Source: Belliella alkalica
GTDB taxonomy: Bacteria > Bacteroidota > Bacteroidia > Cytophagales > Cyclobacteriaceae
Direction: 5' to 3'
Assembly: GCF_022549785.1 (NCBI RefSeq)
Contig: NZ_JAKZGO010000027.1
Location: forward strand, 1-43,903
Length of the DNA: 43,903 bases
Shown: positions 1 to 7,775 of the stretch, piece by piece
Position numbering within the stretch: the stretch's first letter is position 1
Layout: the number at the start of each line of letters is the position of its first letter
Position numbers and translations under genes: made by a program
Notes under the pieces: generated by a model
Database searches by the model: none
Told to the model about the DNA's origin: nothing
What the model saw: the letters and a program-made list of their open reading frames with translations, nothing else

Positions 1-114
1 AATACTGATCAAATCGGGACTCTTTCCGAAGTGACCTGAAACAACACTTACAAGACTTAGATATGTCTTGATACTTCTTGGAGAGTAATGCCGATAAGAC
101 ATCTCTTCATACAT
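1..114 (-). CDS. Tyrosine recombinase (phage integrase family), N-terminal fragment cut by the window edge
   Basis: The minus strand from base 114 to base 1 reads as 38 open codons starting MYEEMSYRHYSPRSIKTYL and continuing through HFGKSPDLI. This is the pattern of the SAM-like core-binding domain at the start of tyrosine recombinases; the catalytic domain lies outside the window. The same frame extends upstream as LRQR (a TTG start at 126 is possible), a phrase typical of recombinases of this group. An ATG at 140 is separated from this frame by a run of eight A (complement of 129-136); nine A would give one continuous frame beginning MEKKSLRQRMYEE. The gene may therefore start at the internal ATG or TTG, or be frameshifted. 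Family assignment is by pattern recognition from a short fragment. Confidence 0.66.
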   Translation of the reverse strand, partial: MYEEMSYRHYSPRSIKTYLSLVSVVSGHFGKSPDLISI

Positions 115-366
115 CCTTTGACGCAAACTTTTTTTTCCATGATGATATAAATTAATGATTTAACATGGTGTAAATTTACGATAAATACCAAAAAATCAAC
201 CACTTGAAGATAATGTAAATACTACCGACGAAGGAGGTTTAGTTCAACCGCTGTTTACAACATACCTGTGCTCCTAGGCGTAGCGCGCAAGGGTAATGGG
301 TTAATTAGTTTTAGATGAATAAACGGACATAAAACACGTCATTTTTCTGGTGAAACAGATAAGAAA

Positions 367-400
367 GCGGATATACATATAAAGTAATATGATTATCCGC
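367..400 (+). repeat. Hairpin repeat copy 1
   Basis: GCGGATA (367-373) pairs with TATCCGC (394-400); inside, CATAT pairs with ATATG around a loop AAAGTA. The left part, GGATATACATATAAAGTAAT, recurs exactly in copy 3 and with one change in copy 2. It lies upstream of a tyrosine recombinase, so a recombination-site or element-end role is possible but unproven. Confidence 0.75.
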
Positions 401-454
401 AATCATGCCATTAATCAATTAAACGGTTGTTTTTTAGATTCTACTGGTATGAAA

Positions 455-488
455 ACGGATATACACATAAAGTAATATTTATATCCGC
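455..488 (+). repeat. Hairpin repeat copy 2
   Basis: CGGATA (456-461) pairs with TATCCG (482-487). The core differs from copy 1 by one base (ACACAT for ACATAT), and the inner stem is weaker. It lies 88 bp after copy 1 in the same orientation. Like copy 1 it is followed by CAAT. Confidence 0.7.
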
Positions 489-538
489 AATAGCACCACT
501 ATCCACATTTAGGTACACACCTAGAATTCATGCTGTCA

Positions 539-550
539 ACTGTCGACAGT
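539..550. repeat. 12-bp perfect palindrome ACTGTCGACAGT
   Basis: The sequence equals its own reverse complement, and another GTCGAC follows at about 557-562. Function is unknown; a dimeric binding site is one possibility, chance in a repeat-rich region another. Confidence 0.5.
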
Positions 551-607
551 CAATAGTCGACGATTATACGCTTGATCGAATTGCTTTATTTTCCTACTGA
601 CCTCATT

Positions 608-629
608 GCGGATATACATATAAAGTAAT
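608..629 (+). repeat. Hairpin repeat copy 3, left half only
   Basis: The 22 bases from GCGGATA to AGTAAT are identical to the left part of copy 1. The closing TATCCGC arm is absent, so this copy cannot form the same hairpin. The bases just before it (ATT) match the complement of what follows the right arm in copies 1 and 2. Confidence 0.7.
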
Positions 630-750
630 CCTAAATCAATAAGATACAATACTCCTTTTTATTGTTTAGAAACTTTCTTGATAAATTTCCAAAATTGAAA
701 TAGATGAAATTGGAACGAGCATTTACAGAAGTTAGCTTTCTGACAAAATA

Positions 751-2103
751 TCAATTTCCCAAATATTTCCTTTCTCTTGGGATCCCAAGAATTTCTTTTT
801 GTCTACCATCAAGATACACCACTCTTTCTCCATCAAAAAAGGCTCCCTCTTCTAACATCACTCTTATTTCTTTATTCCACTCTTTCACAAATACAACAGC
901 ATTCAGTTCTATGGCATAGGCGGTATTTGGATATAATGGATAATCCCCTGCTCCAGGTGTATCAAATTGATTGTCCCACATACCAATAGTTGGTCCAGAA
1001 GCATGTCCATGATAGCCCATAGGATGTGAATAAATACTTCCTTGAATCCCTTCTTTTTCCATCATTGACCTCGTATTTCTCAAGATTTCATTGCCTGTTC
1101 TTCCGGTTACAAAATTAGATGTTAAGAGATCTTGCAATCTATTGCCAACTTTCAAAGCGTCGTTGAGATATTTTGGTACTGAATGTTCCCCAGGCTTTAG
1201 AACATATGCCAACTGTTGTGTATCTGTATTCAGTCTCAAGTATGTAATCCCAAAATCTATATGCAATAAATCTCCTGGCATGATAATTTGAGAATCTGGC
1301 TTAATGGCGAAGGATCTCAAATGCTCTTGTGAGGCGGGGTCAGGTCTTTGGATATCTACAGTAGGATGAAACCAAGTGTCCAACTTCATTTCTGCGATTC
1401 GTTCTCTATACCACCAAATAACATCGTCTGTAGTGGTGATGCCAGGTGTGATTACTTTTTCTGATAGTCCCTCAGCTATGATACTATTTGCAATAGTCTG
1501 TAATTGTCTATAAGTAGCCATTTCTGAAGGAGTTCTTGTTTCTAACCAAGCAACTGCCAAGTTTTGGGCTGATACAATTTTTGACTTCGTGCTTTCATCT
1601 AAATATTCTAAAAGTGTATTATATTCACTAACATTCAGTCCATCGGCATGTCCATAATCTTTTCCAATATTGATTGCTAATTTCTTCGGATTTCTTTCTT
1701 GAATCAATTCTACAAGTTTTTTCCATTGATCTGGCTCCAAATCTGGGTCCCAAGCTCTTTTAAACGACTTACCAACATCATACCTCGCTACCGCTAGTGC
1801 TTCAACCTTTTCGCTACCCTCTGCTTTGTAAATCAAAAGCATGGTTCGTCTTCTGGCCGCAAACCACGTAGATGGCAAAAAAGTACGAATTACTGGATCT
1901 TCATTATATTCTCTTGATATAATCAACCACATATCCACTTCCTCCCTTTCCATTAACTTGGGAAGTAAATTTTGGACTCTTTCTTCAAGCCAATTATCAA
2001 TCACTACAGCCTGTTCTTTTTTTGACAAGACTGCCGGGCTCTGTGCAAAGGCAAAATGTCCAATAAATGTAATCAGCACATAAATCACTAAAACTTTTCT
2101 CAT
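751..2103 (-). CDS. M24 family metallopeptidase (Xaa-Pro aminopeptidase-like), exported
   Basis: This 450-residue protein begins with a signal peptide ending near FAFAQ, so it probably acts in the periplasm. It matches the creatinase/aminopeptidase P fold: an N-terminal domain (about 25-190) followed by the M24 pita-bread domain. Likely metal ligands are visible in order: D283 in LLHIDFG, D294, H360 in SHPMGYHGH, E399 in AIELN and a glutamate at 418-419 in MLEEG. The family splits peptides, usually at an X-Pro bond; the actual substrate cannot be read from the sequence. Only three bases separate it from the thioesterase gene upstream, so the two are probably co-transcribed. No clear terminator follows it. 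Confidence 0.9.
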   Translation of the reverse strand: MRKVLVIYVLITFIGHFAFAQSPAVLSKKEQAVVIDNWLEERVQNLLPKLMEREEVDMWLIISREYNEDPVIRTFLPSTWFAARRRTMLLIYKAEGSEKVEALAVARYDVGKSFKRAWDPDLEPDQWKKLVELIQERNPKKLAINIGKDYGHADGLNVSEYNTLLEYLDESTKSKIVSAQNLAVAWLETRTPSEMATYRQLQTIANSIIAEGLSEKVITPGITTTDDVIWWYRERIAEMKLDTWFHPTVDIQRPDPASQEHLRSFAIKPDSQIIMPGDLLHIDFGITYLRLNTDTQQLAYVLKPGEHSVPKYLNDALKVGNRLQDLLTSNFVTGRTGNEILRNTRSMMEKEGIQGSIYSHPMGYHGHASGPTIGMWDNQFDTPGAGDYPLYPNTAYAIELNAVVFVKEWNKEIRVMLEEGAFFDGERVVYLDGRQKEILGIPRERKYLGN

Positions 2104-2106
2104 TCT

Positions 2107-2658
2107 TTATTTGGATTGGTTGACGCAGCGTTCATTTTCAAGCAAGCTTGCAATTTCTTGTTTATCCCAAGATTTTTTGATTTTGTTAAGATTAGCTTCG
2201 TAATCTTTCTTGAAGCCTTTTCTAAAAATAGCCTCAACAAACCTTCTTACATCAGTCTTATTCTCTAAAATTAAGGCTGGAACAGTCGTAGGTTTATCTT
2301 CATCATTTTTGGCCACCATGGTAAAGTAACAAGTGTTTGTGTGCTTTACCTCACCTGTTTTGACATTTTCCGATATCACTTTGATACCTATCACCATAGA
2401 ACTATTCCCTACATAATTCACTGAAGCCATCAAGGAAACCAATTCCCCTACTTCCACAGGTTGCAAAAAATCTACTGTATCCACAGAGACAGTGACGCAA
2501 TATGCACCACTGTGCTTTGAGGCTGTAGCATAAGCTACTTTATCCATAAGGGAAAGTAATATTCCACCATGAATTTTTCCTCCAAAATTAGCGTAAGATG
2601 GGATCATCAGTTCTGTAATTACTACTCGTGAAAAACTGGCTGGACGTGATGCTATCAT
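2107..2658 (-). CDS. Acyl-CoA thioesterase, hotdog fold (YciA/BACH type)
   Basis: The protein has 183 residues from the start MIASRPASF; the longer open frame upstream is rich in F and N and unlike the family, so ATG 2658 was chosen. The hotdog signature NFGGKIHGGILLSLMD (about 24-39) contains the Asn and Asp expected in acyl-CoA hydrolases of this group, followed by VTVSVDTVDFLQPVEVGE. The family hydrolyses acyl-CoA to free acid and CoA in the cytoplasm. The last 50 residues are charged and may be an extension. It is the first gene of a probable two-gene unit with the M24 peptidase. Chain-length preference is unknown. Confidence 0.9.
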   Translation of the reverse strand: MIASRPASFSRVVITELMIPSYANFGGKIHGGILLSLMDKVAYATASKHSGAYCVTVSVDTVDFLQPVEVGELVSLMASVNYVGNSSMVIGIKVISENVKTGEVKHTNTCYFTMVAKNDEDKPTTVPALILENKTDVRRFVEAIFRKGFKKDYEANLNKIKKSWDKQEIASLLENERCVNQSK

Positions 2659-3093
2659 TATTTTTTTTCTCAAATTAAAGATAATAGCAAGAATAAAAAA
2701 ATGAAAATTCCATGAACCCCTACTTCGATTAAAAAAACAATATAATTTCAGCAATAACACCAGAAGCTAAATTAATAGACAGGTTCAAATGGATAATCGC
2801 CATTCGATATTAGTACAAAAGCTATCATTGCGCCAATTAATTTAAAACATATCATCTTGTTTGGCTACCGATATGGAAGTTGATACATATAAAAGAACAA
2901 TATGATTTGCACAAAAACACAAGTAGGAAAGTTTATCACCTTTATCTAAACGAAATAACGTAAACAGTCAGCATCCAACCACTGCTAATTGAAATGTACT
3001 TCATACATCATTACATATAACTACTGATAGTAAAGCATATCTACTAACTAAAAAATAACTTATCCTAAATATCAAATAGGTCTATTTATCACT
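2659..3093. other. Gene-free stretch before the MATE exporter
   Basis: No gene, hairpin terminator or strong promoter is evident. A degenerate relative of the left-edge hairpin repeat is visible at about 2882-2910 (ACATATAAA then AATATGATT then GC). Confidence 0.5.
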
Positions 3094-4440
3094 TTAGTAT
3101 TTCTTAAGTAATCTTGCACTCAATGAATGAAATCTATACAAAAGCATAAACCCAGTAACTGTAAGTCCTATCAATAGCCCATACCAAATCCCTTTCTCTT
3201 GCATATCGAGTACGAAAGCAAAGAAATATCCCAAAGGCAAACCTATCACCCAATATGCAACCAATGTTACTAAAGTAGGAACTTTCACGTCAGACATACC
3301 ACGCAAGGCTCCTAAACCAACTACCTGAATACCATCTGATAATTGAAATATTCCAGCTATGACCAACAAACTTGCACTCATTTGGATCACTGTAACATCA
3401 TCAATATATAAAGACGGAAGAAACTCTCTCATGGTAATGAATAAAACAGCAGCACATAACATAAAAATGGCAGTCATTCCAAATACTGTAAAACCTGCTT
3501 CGCGAAGCGTTTTAATATCTCTTTTACCAAGCTGATTACCAACCCTTACCATTGCTGCTGCCGAAAGACCAGAGGCCATCATATAACTGATTGATGCAAG
3601 GTTTATTGCTATTTGATGCGCTGCCAATGCCGAAACACCTATCCAACCCATCATAATGGCTGCCGCACTAAACGCTCCCACTTCAAAGATAAACTGAAAA
3701 CCGGTCGGAACTCCAATTCTAAGGATTTTCGAAACCATAGGAAATGAAAATCTTTTGATCTTAAAACCAAGATCAAAAATCTTATATCTTTTTGATTTAA
3801 ATACATAATAAGCAATAACGATTGCCATTAATACTCTTGAAATCAAAGTTGCCCATCCAGCACCATTCAAGCCCAGAGCCGGAAAACCTAAGTTTCCATA
3901 AATCATTACCCAATTTAGAAAGACATTAAGACCATTACAAACTATGGTTATGTACATGGCTTGCTTGGTTTGGGATAAACCTTCGGCAAATTGCTTAAAT
4001 GTCTGGAAAAACATAAAAGGCAAAATAGAAAGAGTAATAATGGCCAAATAAGGAATGGCCAACTCAACAACTTGCTGAGGCTGATTCATGTATTTGAGTA
4101 GCGGTGAAAATAATATAATTACCATAAACAAGACCATGCCAGTAGCCATATTTATAGTAAACCCATGTCTAAAAAGTCTTCCTATCCTGCTACTCTTATT
4201 TTTACCATCAGCCATAGCAACTAGTGGTGTTATAGCCATAGACACCCCTATTCCAAACATCAACAAAACAAAGAAAATACTATTTGCCAATGATGCAGCA
4301 GCTAAAGGCTCAGCTCCCAATCGTCCTACCATCATACTATCAGCCACACCTACCAAAACTTGCCCTAACTGGCTCAACATTACTGGATAAGCTAAAATGA
4401 ATGTTTTGGAGAAATGATCTTTAAAATTATACTTAGTCAT
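3094..4440 (-). CDS. MATE family efflux transporter (NorM/MdtK-like)
   Basis: This 448-residue protein is almost entirely hydrophobic, with about twelve membrane helices in two related halves, the usual size and layout for multi-antimicrobial extrusion transporters. N-terminal phrases such as FILAYPVMLSQLGQVLVGVAD and the later VGVPTGFQFIFEVGAFSAAA are typical of the two halves. The family exports cationic drugs or metabolites in exchange for Na+ or H+. It starts 28 bp after the Nudix gene on the same strand and is probably co-transcribed with it. Substrate is not predictable here. Confidence 0.93.
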   Translation of the reverse strand: MTKYNFKDHFSKTFILAYPVMLSQLGQVLVGVADSMMVGRLGAEPLAAASLANSIFFVLLMFGIGVSMAITPLVAMADGKNKSSRIGRLFRHGFTINMATGMVLFMVIILFSPLLKYMNQPQQVVELAIPYLAIITLSILPFMFFQTFKQFAEGLSQTKQAMYITIVCNGLNVFLNWVMIYGNLGFPALGLNGAGWATLISRVLMAIVIAYYVFKSKRYKIFDLGFKIKRFSFPMVSKILRIGVPTGFQFIFEVGAFSAAAIMMGWIGVSALAAHQIAINLASISYMMASGLSAAAMVRVGNQLGKRDIKTLREAGFTVFGMTAIFMLCAAVLFITMREFLPSLYIDDVTVIQMSASLLVIAGIFQLSDGIQVVGLGALRGMSDVKVPTLVTLVAYWVIGLPLGYFFAFVLDMQEKGIWYGLLIGLTVTGFMLLYRFHSLSARLLKKY

Positions 4441-4468
4441 TGGTAAAATTCAAAATTATGTTCTAGCT

Positions 4469-5008
4469 TCAGATATTGAAAATTTTAGCTACTTTGAGAA
4501 GGCCTGCTATAGAAATTGCGTCAGTTATTTCACCATCCATCACTTTTTGAATTGCTTCCTTAAGTGGCAATTTCATCACTTCTATTTGCTCTGTTTCTTC
4601 AAACTCAGTATCTCCAGGAGTCAAATTTTCCGCCAAATATACAAATCCTTCCTCATCAGTCACAGAATTGGAAGTATGAATGGTCATGATTTTGGTCCAT
4701 TTTTCAGCTGAAAAACCTGTTTCTTCTTTGAGTTCTCTTTTGGCACTATCCAAATAATCATCACCTAACAGTCCTCCACCCATTGGGATTTCCCAAGAAT
4801 ATGCATCCAATGTATATCTGAATTGGCCGACAAGCCATGTATTTCCTTCACTGTCTATGGGTATGATGCCAATTGCTTTATTTTTGAAACATACTTTGCC
4901 ATATATACCGTCTTTACCGGATGGAATAACGACTTCATGATGTTCCAATCTAATCCATGGGTTTTCATGGATAGTTTTAATGCTTTTTGTTTTCCAAGGA
5001 TTTTTCAT
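4469..5008 (-). CDS. Nudix hydrolase, ADP-ribose pyrophosphatase-like
   Basis: The 179-residue protein contains the Nudix box from G77 to F99, ending RELKEETGF with catalytic-type glutamates E92, E95 and E96. The first glutamate of the Gx5E pattern is an aspartate (D83). The length and the IPMGGG lead-in resemble ADP-sugar pyrophosphatases, which cleave ADP-ribose to AMP and ribose 5-phosphate in the cytoplasm. It lies just upstream of the MATE exporter and downstream of the lrp terminator, so it likely has its own promoter. The exact nucleotide substrate is uncertain. Confidence 0.88.
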   Translation of the reverse strand: MKNPWKTKSIKTIHENPWIRLEHHEVVIPSGKDGIYGKVCFKNKAIGIIPIDSEGNTWLVGQFRYTLDAYSWEIPMGGGLLGDDYLDSAKRELKEETGFSAEKWTKIMTIHTSNSVTDEEGFVYLAENLTPGDTEFEETEQIEVMKLPLKEAIQKVMDGEITDAISIAGLLKVAKIFNI

Positions 5009-5029
5009 AGTAAATTATAGGTTCAAGAA

Positions 5030-5059
5030 AAAAGGGAGTCTATTTCTAGACTCCCTTTT
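5030..5059 (-). terminator. Intrinsic terminator of the Lrp/AsnC gene
   Basis: A 13-bp perfect stem (5030-5042 with 5047-5059) with a TTTC loop lies between the Lrp gene and the Nudix gene. Read on the minus strand it ends in a run of T, as expected for an intrinsic terminator. Confidence 0.88.
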
Positions 5060-5079
5060 GAATGATTTTTCAAAAAAAC

Positions 5080-5562
5080 TTAAGCCGGAATAGGAAGAAC
5101 TTTACTGTCCTTGAATGTAGAAAGAATAACCATTGACTGCATTGAATCAACTTCCCTAATCTCACTTACTTTCTCTAGCATCAATTTTTGATAAGCTGTA
5201 ATATCTTTAGCAATTATCTTCAATATAAAATCACCTGTACCAGTAATGTGATGACATTCAATAACTTCTTGAATATCGTTGATTTCTTTCATGAATGCAT
5301 CTATGTTACCTTTGTTATGCCCAATAAGGCTTACCAAAACAAAAGTACTTACACCAAGACCAATTCTTTCTGGATCTAACTTTGCGTGATAGCTTTTTAT
5401 AATACCTGATTGCTCAAGTTTTTTTACTCTTTCTAGAGTCGGAGCAGGTGATAGCCCTATGTCTTTAGAAAGCTGAGCGTTTGTGATTTTAGCGTTTGCT
5501 TGAAGGATTTCTAATATCTTTCTATCTATTTTATCGAATTTAATTCTGATGCTGTTATCCAT
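5080..5562 (-). CDS. Lrp/AsnC family transcriptional regulator
   Basis: The protein has 160 residues from ATG 5562 (MDNSIRIKFDKID). An N-terminal winged helix-turn-helix (about 10-60, KIDRKILEILQANAKITNAQ then LSPAPTLERVKKLEQSGII) is followed by the RAM ligand-binding domain (about 75-150, with HHITGTGDFILKI). This is the standard size and order for feast/famine regulators, which bind amino acids and act as multimers. An in-frame TTG at 5580 was rejected in favour of the ATG. A -7-like element lies 33 bp upstream and a strong terminator follows, so it is probably monocistronic. Its targets are unknown. Confidence 0.93.
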   Translation of the reverse strand: MDNSIRIKFDKIDRKILEILQANAKITNAQLSKDIGLSPAPTLERVKKLEQSGIIKSYHAKLDPERIGLGVSTFVLVSLIGHNKGNIDAFMKEINDIQEVIECHHITGTGDFILKIIAKDITAYQKLMLEKVSEIREVDSMQSMVILSTFKDSKVLPIPA

Positions 5563-5594
5563 AATATGAAGAATTTGCAAAATTTTATGTTGCG

Positions 5595-5602
5595 CAAAGT
5601 TA
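5595..5602 (-). promoter_or_regulatory. Bacteroidota -7 element for the lrp gene
   Basis: Minus strand TAACTTTG matches TAnnTTTG and lies 33 bp before the start codon. No well-spaced TTG was seen at -33. Confidence 0.5.
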
Positions 5603-5773
5603 ATATAATTTGAATTTATTTTAAAGACTATTTCAACAAAAAACGACCGCTCCTACAAAATATTGTTATTTTTTAATCGTATTTGAAGAAACAAATCAAC
5701 TGATAAACTTAAATATCATGACGATATTCAAATTATCTCCTGAATTTAAGTAATGCTTAACGTTAATTTCTGA

Positions 5774-6979
5774 TTAAAGTTTATTCTTTTTAATATAATC
5801 TCTAGCTTCCTTGTGTGCGGGATGCTTTCTCTTAGCATATTTTTTAACGAGATTAAAATATTGCTTGGCTTTTTTCTTATCTTTTTGTTCATTGGCGATT
5901 TTACCCAAGGCAATTAAAGAATATAAGTAGTATCCACTTTCTTGGCTTTCTGATTCTTCTCCGTAAGACAACGTCTTCTCATAATACTTTTTAGCTTCTG
6001 GCTTATTATTGATTCGATCATTATACTGAGCAATATAAAACGCTGCATACCTACCGCTATTGGACTCATAGCCAGTCCATTTTTCCTCAATTCTCTTCAA
6101 TATTTCGTGGGATACAGTATTGGCTTCATTTATCCTTCCTACAGCATACAAATGTCTTGCATGTGATCTATGAAAGTAAGGGTTGTTTGGATATTTTTGC
6201 ACTAAGTAATCAGTAATTTCAAGCGCTTTGTATGGTTGCTTTTCTTCGGATGCATACAGTCTAAATAAAAAATACTGTGCTTCTACTCTTGCATAAAATG
6301 CATTTTTTGCAACATCTTCCAACTGCTGTAATCCGAGTGATTTATTTCCTTTTGGAAAAAATGCAACTACTGGCTTCAATAACGGGTAGTTTTCTGGAAT
6401 CCACACAGAAAAGTAATTGAACAAAGCATCCCCCAACAACAGCTCTGGATTCAATTCATCATCACCTTTACTAAGGTTGAGATATTTCATTGCACTTTTT
6501 CCTGCAAAAGTGGCTTTGGTCCAACTTCTCCTTTCACTGTAAAGCCTTCCTTGAAAACCATATGCTCCTGAAAGGAAGAAAGCTGCTTCCTTATTTGTTG
6601 GATCTTTTTTATAGATCTTTTCTGCTTTTTCTATTGCCACGTCCATTTGTTTGATAAAAATGGCATCATAGCGCTTGTTTTCGAGATCAGGTGCTATTTT
6701 CCACCATGTACTCAATCCCATCAAGAAATATGGCAATGGGTGCTCAGGATATTGATATTGGATAACTTTGAAACCTCTTTCTGCTACTTCAAAATCAAAA
6801 TTATATAGGCTATTAACCGATTCAGTAATTCTAAACTGAAGCCCTTTGTCTAGCAGTAAATATTCTGATGTAGCTGAATTAGGATTTGAAGATTCCCTCT
6901 CTTCATTTTGCTGCGCTAATGTGGTCCCAATAAAAAAAGGTAATAGCAAACTGAATACAAATATTTTCAACTTCATCAT
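5774..6979 (-). CDS. TPR-repeat protein, exported
   Basis: From ATG 6979 the protein has 401 residues and begins MMKLKIFVFSLLLPFFIG with a signal peptide ending near TLAQQ. The rest is mostly helical with tetratricopeptide-like repeats, for example around 60-110, 200-300 and the final KKKAKQYFNLVKKYAKR. TPR proteins usually act as scaffolds. The open frame continues upstream for 35 codons, but the signal peptide and a -7 element at 6997-7004 favour this start. It is divergent from the membrane protein at 7057 with only 77 bp between. No enzymatic function is visible. Confidence 0.82.
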   Translation of the reverse strand: MMKLKIFVFSLLLPFFIGTTLAQQNEERESSNPNSATSEYLLLDKGLQFRITESVNSLYNFDFEVAERGFKVIQYQYPEHPLPYFLMGLSTWWKIAPDLENKRYDAIFIKQMDVAIEKAEKIYKKDPTNKEAAFFLSGAYGFQGRLYSERRSWTKATFAGKSAMKYLNLSKGDDELNPELLLGDALFNYFSVWIPENYPLLKPVVAFFPKGNKSLGLQQLEDVAKNAFYARVEAQYFLFRLYASEEKQPYKALEITDYLVQKYPNNPYFHRSHARHLYAVGRINEANTVSHEILKRIEEKWTGYESNSGRYAAFYIAQYNDRINNKPEAKKYYEKTLSYGEESESQESGYYLYSLIALGKIANEQKDKKKAKQYFNLVKKYAKRKHPAHKEARDYIKKNKL

Positions 6980-6996
6980 TAATGTTAATTTTAATG

Positions 6997-7004
6997 CAAA
7001 ACTA
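6997..7004 (-). promoter_or_regulatory. -7 element for the TPR gene
   Basis: Minus strand TAGTTTTG matches TAnnTTTG and lies 17 bp upstream of ATG 6979. Its position would put the transcription start just ahead of this ATG and supports the shorter protein. Confidence 0.5.
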
Positions 7005-7027
7005 TCAGGTATTCCAAACAAAAATTT

Positions 7028-7035
7028 ACATTTGA
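7028..7035 (+). promoter_or_regulatory. -7 element for the five-helix membrane protein gene
   Basis: TACATTTG matches TAnnTTTG, 21 bp upstream of ATG 7057. With the element at 6997-7004 it makes a compact divergent promoter region. Confidence 0.45.
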
Positions 7036-7056
7036 TAAAATTTAATTTCTGCTTGA

Positions 7057-7704
7057 ATGGTAAAACCCAAATCTCAAATTGCACAACGTATTGAAGACGT
7101 AATTAATTTCGATAAAAGAGTATTTTTTATCTTCCTTGTTTTGATTTTTATTGTTATCAGGTATATTACAAACGAAATAATTCTAGAAGCCATTCCAGGG
7201 CACGAACAGTTATCCCAAGATGGTTCTCTTACTTTTTTTCACATTTTCAATGCGCTGCATTACGTCTGGACTCCTTTTGCCCTTCTTTGGAAATTTACAC
7301 TGACAGCATTTATTCTTTGGACAGGTGCTTTTGTCCTTGGATACAAAATTTCATATAGGGATCTTTGGAAATTTACTTTGGTGGCAGAAATCATTTTTGT
7401 TTTTCCTGAATTGATCAAATTGTTTATTTTTCTGAATCCAGCAGACAATTTGACTTTTCAAGAAATCAAAGATTATTACCCTTTATCCCTTATGAGTATT
7501 TTGGATACTTCCGAAATTCATAGGAAATACTTCTACCCTCTTCAAACTATCAACTTGTTTGAAATCGTTTATTGGGGGTTGTTGACACTTGGAGTTCACA
7601 CTTTTAGCAAAAGAAGTCTGAAGGAATCAAGTATGATTGTATTTGTAGGTTATGTTTTGATTCTGTTCCTGTGGTTATTCTTTTACATTTTAGTGTATAA
7701 ATAA
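7057..7704 (+). CDS. Uncharacterised five-helix inner-membrane protein
   Basis: The product has 215 residues with about five hydrophobic segments (roughly 21-37, 66-96, 103-126, 164-183 and 193-215) and a short charged cytosolic-looking start. No catalytic motif or known transporter signature was recognised. It is divergent from the TPR gene and followed after 71 bp by the M3 peptidase. The open frame, hydrophobic pattern and -7 element upstream support a real gene. Function unknown. Confidence 0.75.
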   Translation: MVKPKSQIAQRIEDVINFDKRVFFIFLVLIFIVIRYITNEIILEAIPGHEQLSQDGSLTFFHIFNALHYVWTPFALLWKFTLTAFILWTGAFVLGYKISYRDLWKFTLVAEIIFVFPELIKLFIFLNPADNLTFQEIKDYYPLSLMSILDTSEIHRKYFYPLQTINLFEIVYWGLLTLGVHTFSKRSLKESSMIVFVGYVLILFLWLFFYILVYK

Positions 7705-7726
7705 AATGAACCAAAAGATTGATTTT

Positions 7727-7734
7727 TAACTTTG
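7727..7734 (+). promoter_or_regulatory. -7 element for the M3 peptidase gene
   Basis: TAACTTTG matches TAnnTTTG and lies 41 bp upstream of ATG 7776. Confidence 0.5.
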
Positions 7735-7775
7735 TTTCTTTAGAATCATTAACAGTAGCATTACCAAATTAAAAA

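Larger units (their letters stand above)
141..750. other. Gene-free stretch between recombinase start and M24 peptidase
   Basis: No credible gene was found. It holds the likely upstream region of the recombinase, a short GC-rich patch around 271-290 with a CCTAGG palindrome and GCGCGC, three copies of a hairpin repeat (367-400, 455-488, 608-629), and a perfect 12-bp palindrome at 539-550. Short open frames here look like chance. Confidence 0.6.

Noticed and set aside
367-629. Possible CRISPR array for the Cas6-like protein
   Set aside because: Only three repeats with unequal spacing (88 and 153 bp), one truncated, and the sequences between differ in size; this is not an array.
1-630. Integron with attC sites
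   Set aside because: The recombinase fragment lacks the typical integron-integrase phrases, and no convincing paired RYYYAAC/GTTRRRY sites or cassette genes were found.
704-919. Plus-strand frame overlapping the M24 peptidase
   Set aside because: It is antisense to a well-supported gene and its composition follows from that gene's codons.
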